Shown piece after piece: positions 20,964 through 32,868 of a stretch of DNA of 64,000 nucleotides (its first letter is position 1; the number at the start of each line of letters is the position of its first letter). The notes under the pieces were generated by a model. That model worked only from the letters and a program-made list of their open reading frames with translations. It had not been told where the DNA came from and made no database searches. Where the stretch lies: NCBI GenBank assembly GCA_013420905.1, contig JAAXNY010000004.1, positions 372,001-436,000 on the forward strand, given 5' to 3'. This stretch comes from Collybia mongolica. Lineage: Eukaryota > Basidiomycota > Agaricomycetes > Agaricales > Clitocybaceae. The translations under genes were made by a program, and so were the position numbers.

Positions 20964-22403
20964 ATGGCCAACGAATCCGCAAACTTCTCTAGTATACCCA
21001 TTCTCGACTACTCGCTCATTAGCGACTCCACGACCAAGCCAACATTCATTTCTCAACTCCAGCATGCTCTGATAAACGTCGGATTTCTCTATCTTTCCAA
21101 TGCGCCCGTAGACACCGCAGTCATCGATGACCTAGTGGTTTACATTCCACGACTATTCGCCTTGCCACAAGATGCGAAAGACAAGATCCGAATGGCGAAT
21201 TCTGAGCATTTCTTGGGCTATTCGAGGCTAGGAGCGGAGCTGACGAAGGGTGCAGTGGACCAGCGTGAACAGTTCGATATTGCGACGCCCCATGTATCGA
21301 GATGGAAGAAGCAGGGTGATCCGGATTATCTCAGACTATGGGGCCCATCTCAGGTGCGTTTTCTGTATCGTCTAGCGTTAGTTTTACTGAGAATGGCATG
21401 ACACTATAGTGGCCTGAAGAATCACTCATCCCAGGATTTCGCGCCACCATGGAACAGTACCTCGCCCAAGTACAGGAGCTGAGCTATAAGTTCAGTTCTC
21501 TCTTGGCTGAGGCACTTGGCCTTCCCCCGGACGCACTGGCGGGCTTCTATGACACCGCCGAGAATATGCAACATAGGGGAAAGATTGTACAGTATCCAGT
21601 TGTGGAAGATGGAGGTCAGGGTGTTGGTCCACACTATGATGCCGGTTTCTTGACATTCGTGAGTACTTTTGAAGCGTTGCTCGCCTTCCGTTGACAGGGA
21701 TTCTTCTTAGTTACTACAAGCATCACCCCACAAAGGGCTCCAAGTTCAAAATCTCGCTGGAGAGTGGATCGATGCACCCCCGATTCCTGGTACTTTCGTT
21801 GTTAATATTGGGAAAGGTGTGTGAAAACGATTTGGCTATCAATGTCTGTACTGACCGTGATGAAGCCCTTGAATTCGCGACACAGGGCCTAGCTCGTGCT
21901 ACGTCCCATCGCGTCCTCTCTCCCCGCGCTACACCGGGCCAACCCACGACCCCCCGATACTCAGTGCCTTTCTTCCAGAATATCAGTCTCGACGTGAGAC
22001 TGATGGACATGGTCTTGGAGTGTATGTACATATCCTCAACCGAGTTTCTAGCTCTGATCCCGCTTTCGACGCGCAGTTCCACCCGAGATTCTGAAACTTA
22101 GGGACGGACGAGGCCGTGTCAGTACTACGGATTGTGAGTATATTATCTATCCGGTTCTGCCTTGCTATTCACTTCTGACTTTACAACTTAGCCGTAAACT
22201 TCACGGAGTTCGACCGTGAACCTTCGGGAAAGGTTAATCTCATCGGAAGGGTCAAGTACGAGTTGTCCGTGCCTCACTTCCTTTTTATGTTATTAACGAT
22301 GATGCATTACAGGAGTCATCCTGACGTAGCAGAACGACATTACCCAGATCTATTCAAGCAGTTCTTCCCAGATGGGTTACCGGCAATCGGGAGTGCATAC
22401 TGA
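20964..22403 (+). CDS. 2-oxoglutarate/Fe(II) oxygenase, isopenicillin-N-synthase-like
   Basis: Seven exons in phase: 20964-21353, 21410-21658, 21711-21816, 21866-22021, 22077-22133, 22192-22255 and 22313-22403, giving 370 residues. The N-terminal DIOX_N part begins SIPILDYSLI and includes LGYSRLGAELTKGAVDQREQ. The catalytic jelly roll shows GVGPHYDAGFLTFLLQ (H and D iron ligands), GTFVVNIGKALEFATQGLAR, the distal histidine in ATSHRVLSP, and PRYSVPFFQN with the Arg-x-Ser pair that holds 2-oxoglutarate. The end is FPDGLPAIGSAY. The length and motif order fit the large fungal group of cytosolic oxygenases often annotated as 1-aminocyclopropane-carboxylate-oxidase-like. The substrate cannot be told. 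No biosynthetic partner gene lies next to it. Confidence 0.9.
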
Positions 22404-24185
22404 TTAGTGGACACTTATTTTCCTGGAGTAATGGAGGAGAGAAGAATCTTTGAAAAGGAAACTCATACTTGTAACTGCATATATAAATGCTGCGTATATT
22501 GACGTGTAAATTGATCTTGTGAGTTTCAAAGGTGTGGTGGCACTGGGACTGGACAGGGCTACCCTCGAACGAGGGGGGGGGGTGCCAAAACTGTCTATCC
22601 GTTTCTTCAATTGACCAGCGCTTTTCTCCACCCTTTCCATCCTTCGGACTGTCTACAAGTAATGCTGAAGATTGACGACTGACATCCTTGGCTGATTGAA
22701 TTCTGTCAGTTTGGTGATAATTGCCAGTATATGAGATATCTTGCATTCTAACCTGATGTACAATATCTCCCGGACTTTTGGGTTGGGTGATCATCAGGTG
22801 ACACTCCCCCCTCATTTGAGGGATGTGAGGGCTAAAGCACAATGAGGGGCAATGAGGGGGGCCCCAGAATAGGGAGACCCACAAGGTGTGTCATTGGCAC
22901 AAACTACCCCATTCCTCACTTGCCAGGCCAGTGAATGGTTGGCTTATAAGTCAGGTTTGGACCTAAGGCTAACATTGAGATATTTGACTGACTAGGTCTA
23001 GTCGTTCAATTGCCCCATGTAATCAAGCCCTAGTCAGTCAATACACATTGGTCATTATTTAAATTATTAGTCATCCACCAGTCAATTCTGGATCAGTGGG
23101 CTGTAGGAATCTAGACATGAAGTGAGTCTCAGATGTGCGCACGAGAGCGAAGGCAACAGCTAATATATTTACCTAGACATGAAGTGAGTCTAGGATTGAG
23201 TCAAGTAAGTAATGAGAACCATAAGTAATGTAAAGGGGAATATTCACCTCAGATGTGCGCGCAAGAGCAAAGGCAACAGCTGAGGTGAGAGGATGAAAAC
23301 TAACGGGTATTTCTGTGAGAAGGAATAGGGGTTGTAGGGAGATAACGGGACTAGCAGGGACTATGCGGAATGAGGGTAAAGGTTGTACAGTACGAATATG
23401 AAAATAGAAAAGGTAATGCGCACATGGTATGACCTTGCGCACGGCTTGGCGTTTGGGTGTTGGCACCCTTGCCAATCCAACATGGGCAGTGGTTATTCTA
23501 TTGTGCTATTACTTGTACCCTCACACATCAAAAGTGGCCCCTGGCTAAACAAAGTACAGCATAGCTGCTGCCTCACAACCAGATTGGTATGTGCCCTTAC
23601 TGTGCATGCCCTGATTGGGTTGTACCAATGCAGGTTCTTTCCTCAAGAACCTGTTTCTGTTTCATGCCCCTGTGTGCTTGTCAAGACTGTGTAACATGTT
23701 TATAAGGAATGCAGCCAATTCACACATGCCTCCCACCCAACCTACTGGCTGGTAGTATTCCTCTCAGACAAACCAGAGGCATTAGCCTTTGAGGTTTACT
23801 AGAACCCCAGAATGAGCCAGGGGCAGTACACTGCATGGGGCAAGAAGAGTTGGAAGTGCCCATATACCCCCTTGCCCCATTGGGATAATTATTGGAAGGG
23901 TACAACCATCTTAAGTAGACCACTGCAAGCATGGCATGTCTGAGTTCAAATCCAAGGGGAGGTGACCAACATATTGGAATTTTCAATGTACATATACTGC
24001 AGACACTCACTGTGCACCCAGAATGGGGGGTTTTCAACCATTTAACTGTGGAAACCCTAATTTCTTACTTTAAATTAGTGGATTAAGGCCAGATGAATTT
24101 TTGATGAAATTTCATATCTTACTTATCAGCCATCCAGGGGGTGAATTTCATTTATAATATATGTTGACATATCTAAGAATTTAAT
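22404..24185. repeat. Mixed repeat-like region
   Basis: No gene recognised. CpG content falls after about 22900. A direct duplication is visible: AGACATGAAGTGAGTCT occurs at about 23114 and 23170, and CAGATGTGCGC followed by AGAGC.AAGGCAACAGCT occurs at about 23130 and 23250. A run of ten G lies near 22570. Between 23000 and 23060 CTAGTCAGTCAA-type words recur. From 23460 to 24060 the sequence resembles old transposon DNA, but no protein could be read. Confidence 0.4.
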
Positions 24186-25866
24186 CTCACAAAAGAATGA
24201 AATATGTGGGATGTTTTTGATCCAGTAGAAGGATATGAACTTCATCCAAAAGATAAGGTGTTTCTGTGTGTGATTTTCTGGAATTTAAGGACCAAAATGG
24301 GAGTTTGATTTTCCCAACCCTAAGGGATAATCTCGGCATAGACCTCCCCAGGAATATTGGATTGTAAGGCCATCCAAGCCTGTTCTGGATGATAGTGATA
24401 GTGATATTGAGGCTAATTTCACATGTGGTGAAATGGATGAGGATAGATTTGAATTTGTCCACTTTGCTGGTGCTGCCATTGGTTCTGAGCCAGATCCCCA
24501 GAACTGGCACCTTGCCATGAAGTCTAAGAATGCTGTCAAATGGAAGAAGACTGTTGATGAAGAGATAGAGTTGTTGGCACAGAATGACACTTGGGTCATC
24601 ATTGATCTGCCTGAAGATAGGAAGGCAATTGGCTCAGGATGGGTATTCAAGGTCAAGCACAATTCAGATGGCTCAATTGAATGCTACAAGGCAAGTCTGG
24701 TTGCAAAGGGATGTGCTCAACATACTGGCATTGACTATAATGAAGTCTTTGCACCTACCTTTTGCCCAGCTGCTCTGAGATTGATTCTAGCTATTGCTGA
24801 AATTGAAGACATGGAACTGCACTCTGTGGACATCACCTCTGCTTTCCCCAATGGGGATCTTGAAGAAGACATCTATATGTGTCCTCCTCCAGGTTATGTG
24901 GTTGGAAACAAGGTTTTGAAGCTCAAGAAATTGCTCAATGGACTTAAACAGGCTGCCAGGCAGTGGAACAAGAAGCTACATGGTGTTCTTGATAGCATGG
25001 GATTCACCAGACTTGAATCTGACCACTCCACTTACTTGTATGTAAAGGGAGAAGTCAAGATCATTGTCCCCATCTACATTGATGATATTGCTCTGGCTTC
25101 AAAATCCAATGCAGATTGACAGAACAGTCAAGGAGCTGTCCAAACACTTCAAACTTTGTGACCTTAGGCCCACTCAGTTCCTATTAGGTGTGGAAATCAT
25201 CAGAGATCATCCAAATTTCACCATTGCCCTCTCCCAGAGACAGTACATTGTGGACATGCTGGAAAAGTACAACATGACAGACTGTAACCCAATCAGCACT
25301 CCCATGACCCCAGGACTTGTTCTATCCCAGTCAATGTGCCCACAGACAGATGCAGAAAGGGAGGAAATGTGAAATGTCCCATATCTCAGTCTTGTTGGAT
25401 CACTTCAATACCTTCTCAGTATGACTAGAGGTGATCTAGCTGCAGGTGTAGCCAAGCTAGCAAGGTATAACTCTAATCTGGGTCCTAAGCATTGGGCTGC
25501 TGCAAAGCATATGCTCAGATATTACAAGGCCACCATGGACTACAAGTTGACCTACCAGGCAAATGGTGAATCACTGGAGTTCAAGACATACTGTGATGCC
25601 TCTCATGCAGACTGTGTGGACACTGGGTGCTCTACTGGTGGATATGTTACAATTTTGGGGGGAGGAGCAATGGGCTGGAGCAGCAAACTGCAACCAATTG
25701 TCACACTGTCCACCACTGAAGCAGAGTATGTTGCTTCTGTGGAGGCAGGCAAGGAGATCCTCTGGATGCAAAGACTTATGCAAGAACTTGGGTATCCTAT
25801 CCAAAACTCTCCCATTTTGATGATTGACAATATGTCTTCATTAAATGTGACCAGGAATCCAGAATA

Positions 25867-27474
25867 CAGTGGCTCAAAAAACTGCCCCAATGTTTGTACA
25901 TTTTTGAAAGATCAATATGGTATGAAGTGCTGACATAAGCAGGGGACCTGGGGTAATTATGTAAGATACTATGACATCGTGGCTTTCCAATGGACCCTGG
26001 ATCATGTGATTTGGATCAAAACCCATTAAGCTATAGGCCAAACAAAATGATTACTCATTGGGGCAGTTTTTTGACCCTCTATTAATTTTCTATCTAATAC
26101 TTTGTATGACCACCTTTTGCCTTTATAACTGCTTGTATCCGCCTGGGCATACTTTCTATCAGGTTTTGGCATACCTCTGGTGGAATTTCACCCCACTCTT
26201 CAGCCAATCTATCCCACAACTCATGTACTCCTTTGGGTGGTGTCGGATATTCTTTAAGACGGCGCTTGAGATGTTCCCAAAGGTGTTCTATTGGATTCAT
26301 GTCAGGGGATTGGGCAGGCCAGCCAAGGACTTGAATGTTGTTGTCTTCAAACCACTGTGTGGCCAGTCCAGATGTGTGTTTGGGGTCGTTATCTTGCTGA
26401 AAGTAGCGCTCGCCATCCACCATTTCCAACTTCTCAAAACTTTCCTGAACTCCACTCTCCAAAATTTCACAGTATTGAACCTTGTCCATGTTCCCCTGCA
26501 CCTCTATGAGCTTTCCCACTCCATTCCACCCCATACAACCCCATACCATGAGGTTTCCTCCTCCTCCATGTTTGACAGTAGGTGATGTTGTTCTATCAGA
26601 TGGTGGTTCTCCCCTTTGTTTCCAGACATAAACCTTTCCATCTGACCCAATCCTATTGATTTTGGTCTCATCTGTCCATAGAACCCTTTTCCAGTCCTCC
26701 ACAGTCCAGCTTTCATGATATTTTGCAAACTGGAGACGCCGGATGCGATGGGCTCGTTTGAGAAGAGGAGCTTTCCTCTTTGTAGCAGCATAAAATTGAT
26801 TTTCCTTGAGTGCATTTCTGACTGTCTGGGGTGTGACAGGATTGGGGATGATGCCATTGATGAATTGGGTAACCTGAACTGCATTATCAAGCTTCCCTGA
26901 CTTGATTTGACGAATAATTGACTGTTTGTCATGAACAGACAGCTTGGAGGGGCGGCCACCAAGGTTGTTTTCTTTGTTTCCATCCACATCTTTGCTGATC
27001 CTACTGATGGTACCCTTCCCTAGACCAGTTTTCTCCTTGATTTGACGCTGAGAATAGCCCTCATTGAGGAGAGAAACAACAGTATTGTGCTGAGCAGTAG
27101 AAATGGCTTTCATGATGGTGGTAAGAGGTCAAGAAGATGATTGAACCAATTCCAACATGTCAAATTGATACAAATAAAGTCACATGACATTGTTTATTCT
27201 TCCCACAGTCCATAATGTTCTTGCATTGGATCATAAATGCCAGAATAATGGAAAATAAGATAAGGGTCAAAAAACTGCCCCAATAAGTAACCATTTTGTT
27301 TGGCTTATAGCTTAATGGATATTGATCCAAATCACATGATCCAGGGTCCATTGGAAAGCCACGATGTCATAGTATCTTACATAATTACCCCAGGTCCCCT
27401 GCTTATGTCAGCACTTCATACCATATTGATCTTTCAAAAATGTACAAACATTGGGGCAGTTTTTTGAGCCACTG
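25867..27474 (-). mobile_element. Tc1/mariner transposon Mar-A, copy 2
   Basis: 1608 bp flanked by TA at 25865-25866 and 27475-27476. Long terminal inverted repeats as in copy 1. Inserted inside the copia RNase H region. It differs from copy 3 by very few bases. Confidence 0.95.
26094..27113 (-). CDS. Tc1/mariner transposase, Mar-A copy 2 (intact)
   Basis: 339 residues, uninterrupted, with the same domains and DD34E residues as copy 1 (D148, D241, E276). It has H61, V81, R120 and T247. V81 (NAVQVTQ) is unique to this copy, the other two having A. T247 gives the usual DNDPKHTS motif. It is a plausible active enzyme. Confidence 0.95.
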   Translation of the reverse strand: MKAISTAQHNTVVSLLNEGYSQRQIKEKTGLGKGTISRISKDVDGNKENNLGGRPSKLSVHDKQSIIRQIKSGKLDNAVQVTQFINGIIPNPVTPQTVRNALKENQFYAATKRKAPLLKRAHRIRRLQFAKYHESWTVEDWKRVLWTDETKINRIGSDGKVYVWKQRGEPPSDRTTSPTVKHGGGGNLMVWGCMGWNGVGKLIEVQGNMDKVQYCEILESGVQESFEKLEMVDGERYFQQDNDPKHTSGLATQWFEDNNIQVLGWPAQSPDMNPIEHLWEHLKRRLKEYPTPPKGVHELWDRLAEEWGEIPPEVCQNLIESMPRRIQAVIKAKGGHTKY

Positions 27475-27725
27475 TACCATAGAAGAATGAAACTTTTTGA
27501 CACCAGATTCTTCTGGTTAAGGGAAAAAGTGAAAAGTGGATTTATTTCTACTTATTACATTCCTTGAACAGCTCAAGTGGCAGACATTCTTACCAAGGCT
27601 GTTACACTCCCCAAGGTTCAATACTACAGGGAGATGGTGGGTATTAAACCCTGAATGATTTTGTTTTCTGACTACTCTATTTGATTATGGTAACTCTTAT
27701 TGAGATGCACCAGGTCAGGGGGGTA

Positions 27726-27879
27726 TGTTAGAATCGACCTGTATATATAGCTTAGCTTGGTATTGTTTTGCTTCTTTCATTGTTCTATTGTTCCTACAGG
27801 TATATAGGTGTGGAGTAGCTTGTCCTGGAGTCCCCAGTTCCGTAGTTAGGACTCCAGCTCTAGGCTTTCACCTTTAACA
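27726..27879 (+). repeat. 3' LTR of the copia relic
   Basis: Starts TGTTA directly after a purine tract and can be closed at TAACA (27875-27879), giving the inverted TGTTA/TAACA ends usual for LTRs. The partner LTR was not found, so the right edge is provisional. Confidence 0.5.
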
Positions 27880-30102
27880 CAATGTACCATATATAGTTGG
27901 TGCTCACCCTTTGGGGCCTGCACCTTTGCAACACCTTAGGTCTGGGTCATCTTTGTGTGACTAAGCTGCCTGCATCCTGAGTGCCCCCTTCCCTATATGG
28001 TTGATCTCGCCATGCACATCATCCTCCATAAGATAGCACTTGTAACAATGCTGCCCCTTACAGTCCCCTGTGATGGACAGCTGGGTGTAAGAGGAACACT
28101 TGTTCATTCCAAATCTAGTTACCTCAGACTGGCCTTGCCTTGTCATATCTACACATCATATGCCACCACATACCTTGAGTATTCCTTGGCATGATCCTAT
28201 TCCCCTCATGACCCCCTCTTACCCCCTTTAGCAGTTACTAAGTTTACTTGAGGTAGAGGGCCATTACTGGCAGATACGAGTCCTTATGTTTTTTTTTGAT
28301 TAACTTTTCTTTATATTTCTAGGACTAAGTTGTTGCAATAGAACTAGCTATCCAGAATTGATTCAACTTTATATTACTTTTTGTCATTGATAAGTTTGAT
28401 TCTGGAACACTTGCCAGGCATTGTCCTAGAATTAGATTGTAGGGTACAGGGAGTAGCTTGACATCATGGAAGGCCTGATGGATACTTAACATGAAGATGT
28501 AATATGACCACACATTTGAGCTTGCCAAATACTTGTTGCACTTTTGTAAGGGGTCATGTTGCTAAGAGGCTCAGACAGGGAGCAATATACACAGTATGAA
28601 CAACCATGCAGGGAAGGGATGAGCATAGAGCACTAGAGGCTTGACTATGAGTAGAGAACCCAGCCCAAGTCTATTGCAAAGGTGCCCTTCCATGGAGAGG
28701 AAGGGGAACCTTATATACAGTACATTGTGCCTATGTCTCAAATAACAACAGAATCTGATATCAGTAACTCTACTGATGCAACAATCCATCTGTGATATGT
28801 CAGTCCAGAGTAAACTACTATCTGTCAAGGGGTTAAAGCAGTGTGTGTCAGAATAATAGATACTGTATAACAGTGAGGCTATGCAAGCTGTGCAATAGTG
28901 ATTCTGATGGCTAGATGTGGACAAACAAGTGATCCCCTTACAACTTCACCCATATCCATGGTGTATGCCAATAGAAGTTGGTGTTTATAGATCCTATACA
29001 AATATCCACTAATAAAAGATAACAATATATATCTAGGCATTTTCCTCAAAAACAAGCCAGCTGGTAAAGTGGGGACTCAGATTCTCAGAGATGGACTGTG
29101 TGAAAAAATTAACAAACTTGAAAATGTAGATTTATATTTGTATATTCCAAATATACAACCAACTCAGTAGCTTCTCTGGGGACTTTACACTGAGCCACAT
29201 GAGCCACACAGACCACACAAACAAATGCAGGTGTCTGCAGACTGACTCAGACCCTATTTGGCAGGGAGCCCTGCTTGTCAAATTGACAGTCTGCATCTGA
29301 GCCAAGCCAAAGCTAAGTCCATAAATCCATGCTGTTACTTGGATGCTCAGACCCAGCTTGGAACAACTCCCCATGAAGTCCATGCAGACTGTCCAGATTG
29401 CTTACTTAATTATAGTTACCATTGCTTATTTAATGCACAAAAATGCAATATTTTGGAGAGTCAAATACAAGGCCTCAAGGTTACATGTCATGTGCATAAA
29501 GCATGCAGATTAACCATTTGGTAATATGAGCTTGTCAGTCCAAGGTGCTTGTTTTTATAATGGCTAGTGTTTAAAGGTCATGTTAAGTGACCACCAAAAG
29601 ACTGTGACTGTGACTGGACCAGACCACTTGTAACCATGACCATGGTTGGTGGTCATGCCAAAATGTAGGTGGTCATGGTCCTTGGTTAAACAAAATCTAG
29701 AAATTTCTTGAACCACCATTAACTAGTTATAACTGGTTATGACTGGTTAAAGTTTGTTGAACTTGGAAAAAAAATTGGCAAGTACTTTTACTTTTACAAT
29801 GATCAGCAGACACAATAAATATATATCCAAACAAGTTTTCACTTCAGCACAAGAACATCTCATCTATGTGACACTCACATACAACAATCTCGGCATAATT
29901 ATAGCTCACATGTTGTCATCCCATGTAGTATCTATTCTCCAGATAGCTTCAATGATACTTCAGATTATCTGTTTACATTGTATCAATTCTCCAGATACAC
30001 TTCAGATTATCCATTTACTCCCACCATATAGGATGTCATTTACTTAGAAAACCTACTTAAGCTGGATGAAAATGGAGACAACCTATATCTTGTTCCTCCC
30101 TA
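27880..30102. repeat. CpG-poor region without recognisable genes
   Basis: ORFs up to about 117 codons on both strands have no recognisable content. At 29585-29760 short words such as GGTCATG, ACCATGACC and TAACTGGTTATGACTGGTTA recur in both orientations, perhaps the subterminal part of the neighbouring hAT element. No TIR or target duplication could be fixed. Confidence 0.35.
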
Positions 30103-32868
30103 CCATGGCAAAGGGCAAATCACAAGCCCAGCTTTCACAACCTCCTCCTTCATGATCCTCTAACTGTCTTAAATGTATATGTGGTGAAAGCATCAGCAGT
30201 GCCAAACAGGAAGCCAGCAATGATGATCCAGATGATGACCCTGACAAGGACAACATTGAAGAGCCTGTTTCATTGAGGCACAAGTGCCACACACAGTCAT
30301 CAACCAAGGGTAAGGCCACCACCACAGGCAAGAAGAAATCAGCTTCTGTGAAGGCTCCACCAAGGAAGATGGCTAACACCAAATGACTCATTATGAAGAG
30401 GAAGAGGGTAGCATCTCCCACAGAAGACTGTGATGACACCAATCCAAGGGCTGCAGATGACAATGATGAGGAGCAGGTTTCAAATGGTGGCGCAGGCAAG
30501 GATGATGAGATCAATGATCAGGTAGTTGAAGACAAGGGAGATGCCAGTGGCACTGAAGATGGTGAGGCCACTGCTGAACAGGCTGTGGTGGATGAGGACA
30601 AAGACAAGGCAAGGGTCAGTTCCTGATTGAATATCATGATTCGATGGCTTACCTTCAGCAGTACAAGGACAGGTTAATTGATGGCCACCAAATCATCATG
30701 CCAAAACACTGCATGTGTAAGAAGGACCTAGCAAGAGATGTCAATCTTATGTTTTCGGACCAGCACTTGGTGAACTTCACTTACCAGAATGGAAAGACAG
30801 AGTCCGTAAAGGGGTGCTGGTGCAAGACATGCCTGTGAGTGTCTGGAAAGTATAGCAAAAATAGTTACTTACTGTTCTCCAGTACAAACAAAGAATTCAT
30901 CATAAAAAACGGCAAATGCAGGGTGTTCATCACAGGCTACAACTCCACATTTGTTATCATTCCTGCACATTCCATTGGGAACTTTACAAGTGTGCGATGC
31001 TTGATAATGCCACTGTGAACATGACATCCTGTCAAACTGTGGAGGTTGTCCACAAGGCCTGCAAGCTTCCTACATGGTCTGCCAAAGAAAGCCAGCTTCC
31101 ATGAGTACAATTCCAGTCTAGCTATTCATCAAAATTGCACTCACCTAATTGCTAGATGTCTCAGCCATGTCATCAACCTTGGCAACATCAGTTTCATTGG
31201 CCACATCACCAAACTTGCCACCATCGAGAACGCAAACACCATCTGGGAATTTGATCCCAGCCTTCCTGAGAGCAGGGTCTTGAATGGCTCACTTGATGTG
31301 ATTGCAGCAGTGCAGACTCTAGCAATCAAGGTCCATGTTCAACTATTCTCACTCTCAAGTCACTCTCTTGCTCACTGTTCTCATAGATCCAGGTGTTGCC
31401 CCAGCAAATCAAGCACTTCCAGTACCTCCAGAAGACCAATTGTGGCATTCAAAAACCACTCAAGATCCCCCTCCCTTCAAATGTGTGATGGGGAACAGTG
31501 TATAGCACACTTGATAGGATGATAATCCTTCAGGAGGTACATTTCAATGACAACATCAAATGTTTAATGTTTGATATTGCTCAGGGTATTATCAGCCACT
31601 GAACCTCTTCACTAACACCACCAACCATAAGTTCAGACCTATCACCACCTTGCAAACAGGTGGGCAGGTTTTGAAGAAGATCCCCTGGCCTGCATTCAAG
31701 TTGGGTGAGGAGGATTGGAAGCAGGTTCAAGGTGTGTGCAAATTTCTTCAGGTAGTTATTCAATTCTTATTTTGTTTGTATTTGACTACATAATGGTACC
31801 ATCAAGGATACACACACCATCCAGCAAGCATTTTTGTCTGAGAAACAACCCACTCTCTGGCATGTTATCCCCCAAATTGAGCAACTCTTAATGAAATGGG
31901 AGGAAAAGTGTGATGACCCACACTTTGCATATCTTAAGGACACTCTTCAAGATGGGATTGAAAAGCTCAACAAGTATTATAGGGCATTTGATAGGACACC
32001 AGTTGTCCCTCTTTCTCTTCATGAGTTCTATATTCATTTCTGTACTTTGCTAATCTATCCCCTTTTCCCATAGTTTTGCACCCCTACTACAAACTTGACT
32101 ACATTGCTCATGCCTGGGGTGGTCCAGCTGAACAAGAAGAAGCAATCCTTGCTGGCAACTTTGATGCTAAAGACTGGCAGGATGAGGCAATGAAAGCGCT
32201 TGAAAAAGCGGTAAGTCTTTTATTATATTATATTCTATCTAGCTAATGGTTCATTGCCTATAGCTCAAGAAGTACTTCAAACCAACAACACCCATGGCAG
32301 GTCCATCTACTGCCACTGCTGGCCCAGCTTGTTGACCTGAGCACAGCAATTTTGATGCCTACTGTCAAGAGCTTCTCACTCAACAACCTGAGGAAGGGGG
32401 TGAAGGGTGGAGGTCCAAAATGAGGAGTTACCTGAAATCCCATCTGAGGGATGTCTCCCCAGACATGGACATCATTAAGTGGTGGGCAGTATGTGTCAAT
32501 ATCATTCTCTCCCCTCCTCTCCATTTATTAAAACTAATCTACAGAAGAATCATAATAAGTATCCAACCCTCACACAGATCACCCTCGACATCCTCACTGT
32601 TCCTGCCTTGTCTATCCCTTGCAAATGACTGTTTTTGGCTGGAAAACTCATTGCAACTAATTGCCGCTCTTGTCTTGGTTCTGATCACTTCAAATAAATT
32701 CAAATCATGAAATCAGCATGGAAGGACAACATCTTTGACCTTGCAGCATGGAATGCAGGACAGGTTGAGGAGATTGATATGACTGAATTTGAACAACTTT
32801 TCATGGAGGATGCTGCTGTGGCTACTTGGGATGAAATTATGAAAGATCATGCCTTTGAATTGGATTGA
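30103..32868 (+). pseudogene. hAT-family transposase, decayed
   Basis: The frame from ATG 30103 has TGA at 30153-30155 and 30384-30386, and encodes a Lys/Ser/Asp-rich N-terminal tail (KRKRVASPTEDCDD and an acidic stretch to 30626). A cysteine-bearing piece follows (30644-30838, MPKHCMCKKDL and GCWCKTC), possibly a zinc finger. The catalytic part starts with HLIARCLSHVINLG, the conserved block before the large insertion of hAT enzymes. It continues with TLWHVIPQIEQLLMKWEEKC, YYRAFDRTPVVPLSLH, HPYYKLDYIAHAWGG and FDAKDWQDEA. Near the C-terminus LTLDILTVPALSIPC and LFLAGKLI with WKDNIFDLAAWNAGQ form the dimerisation region. Several introns and several breaks are present. The element boundaries (expected 8-bp duplication) were not found. 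Confidence 0.7.

Larger units (their letters stand above)
24424..27654 (+). pseudogene. Copia polyprotein remnant: reverse transcriptase and RNase H
   Basis: Reverse transcriptase starts with WHLAMKSKNAVKWKKTVDEE and LLAQNDTWVIIDLP, then GSGWVFKVKHNSDGSIECYK, APTFCPAALRLILAIA, DITSAFPNGDLEEDIYMCPP, the fingers/palm KKLLNGLKQAARQWNKKL, and the catalytic YIDD in VPIYIDDIALAS. A one-base shift near 25105 moves to the frame with HFKLCDLRPTQFLLGVEII. TGA at 25370-25372 breaks it again. RNase H follows with YCDASHADCVDTG, GWSSKLQPIVTLSTTEAEYV and IDNMSS. After the nested transposon comes HRRMKLFDTRFFWLREKV and ADILTKAV. AFPNGD has Pro where copia usually has Leu. The element is inactive. Confidence 0.85.
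24190..27879 (+). mobile_element. Ty1/copia retrotransposon relic (with Mar-A copy 2 nested)
   Basis: Reverse transcriptase and RNase H are readable from about 24424 to 27654, then the purine run AGGTCAGGGGGG and an LTR that starts TGTTAG at 27726. No 5' LTR, gag or integrase core was found, so it is 5'-truncated or too decayed to see. The TA at 25865-25866 received the Mar-A insertion; removing it restores NPEYHRRMKLFDTRFF across the join. Confidence 0.85.
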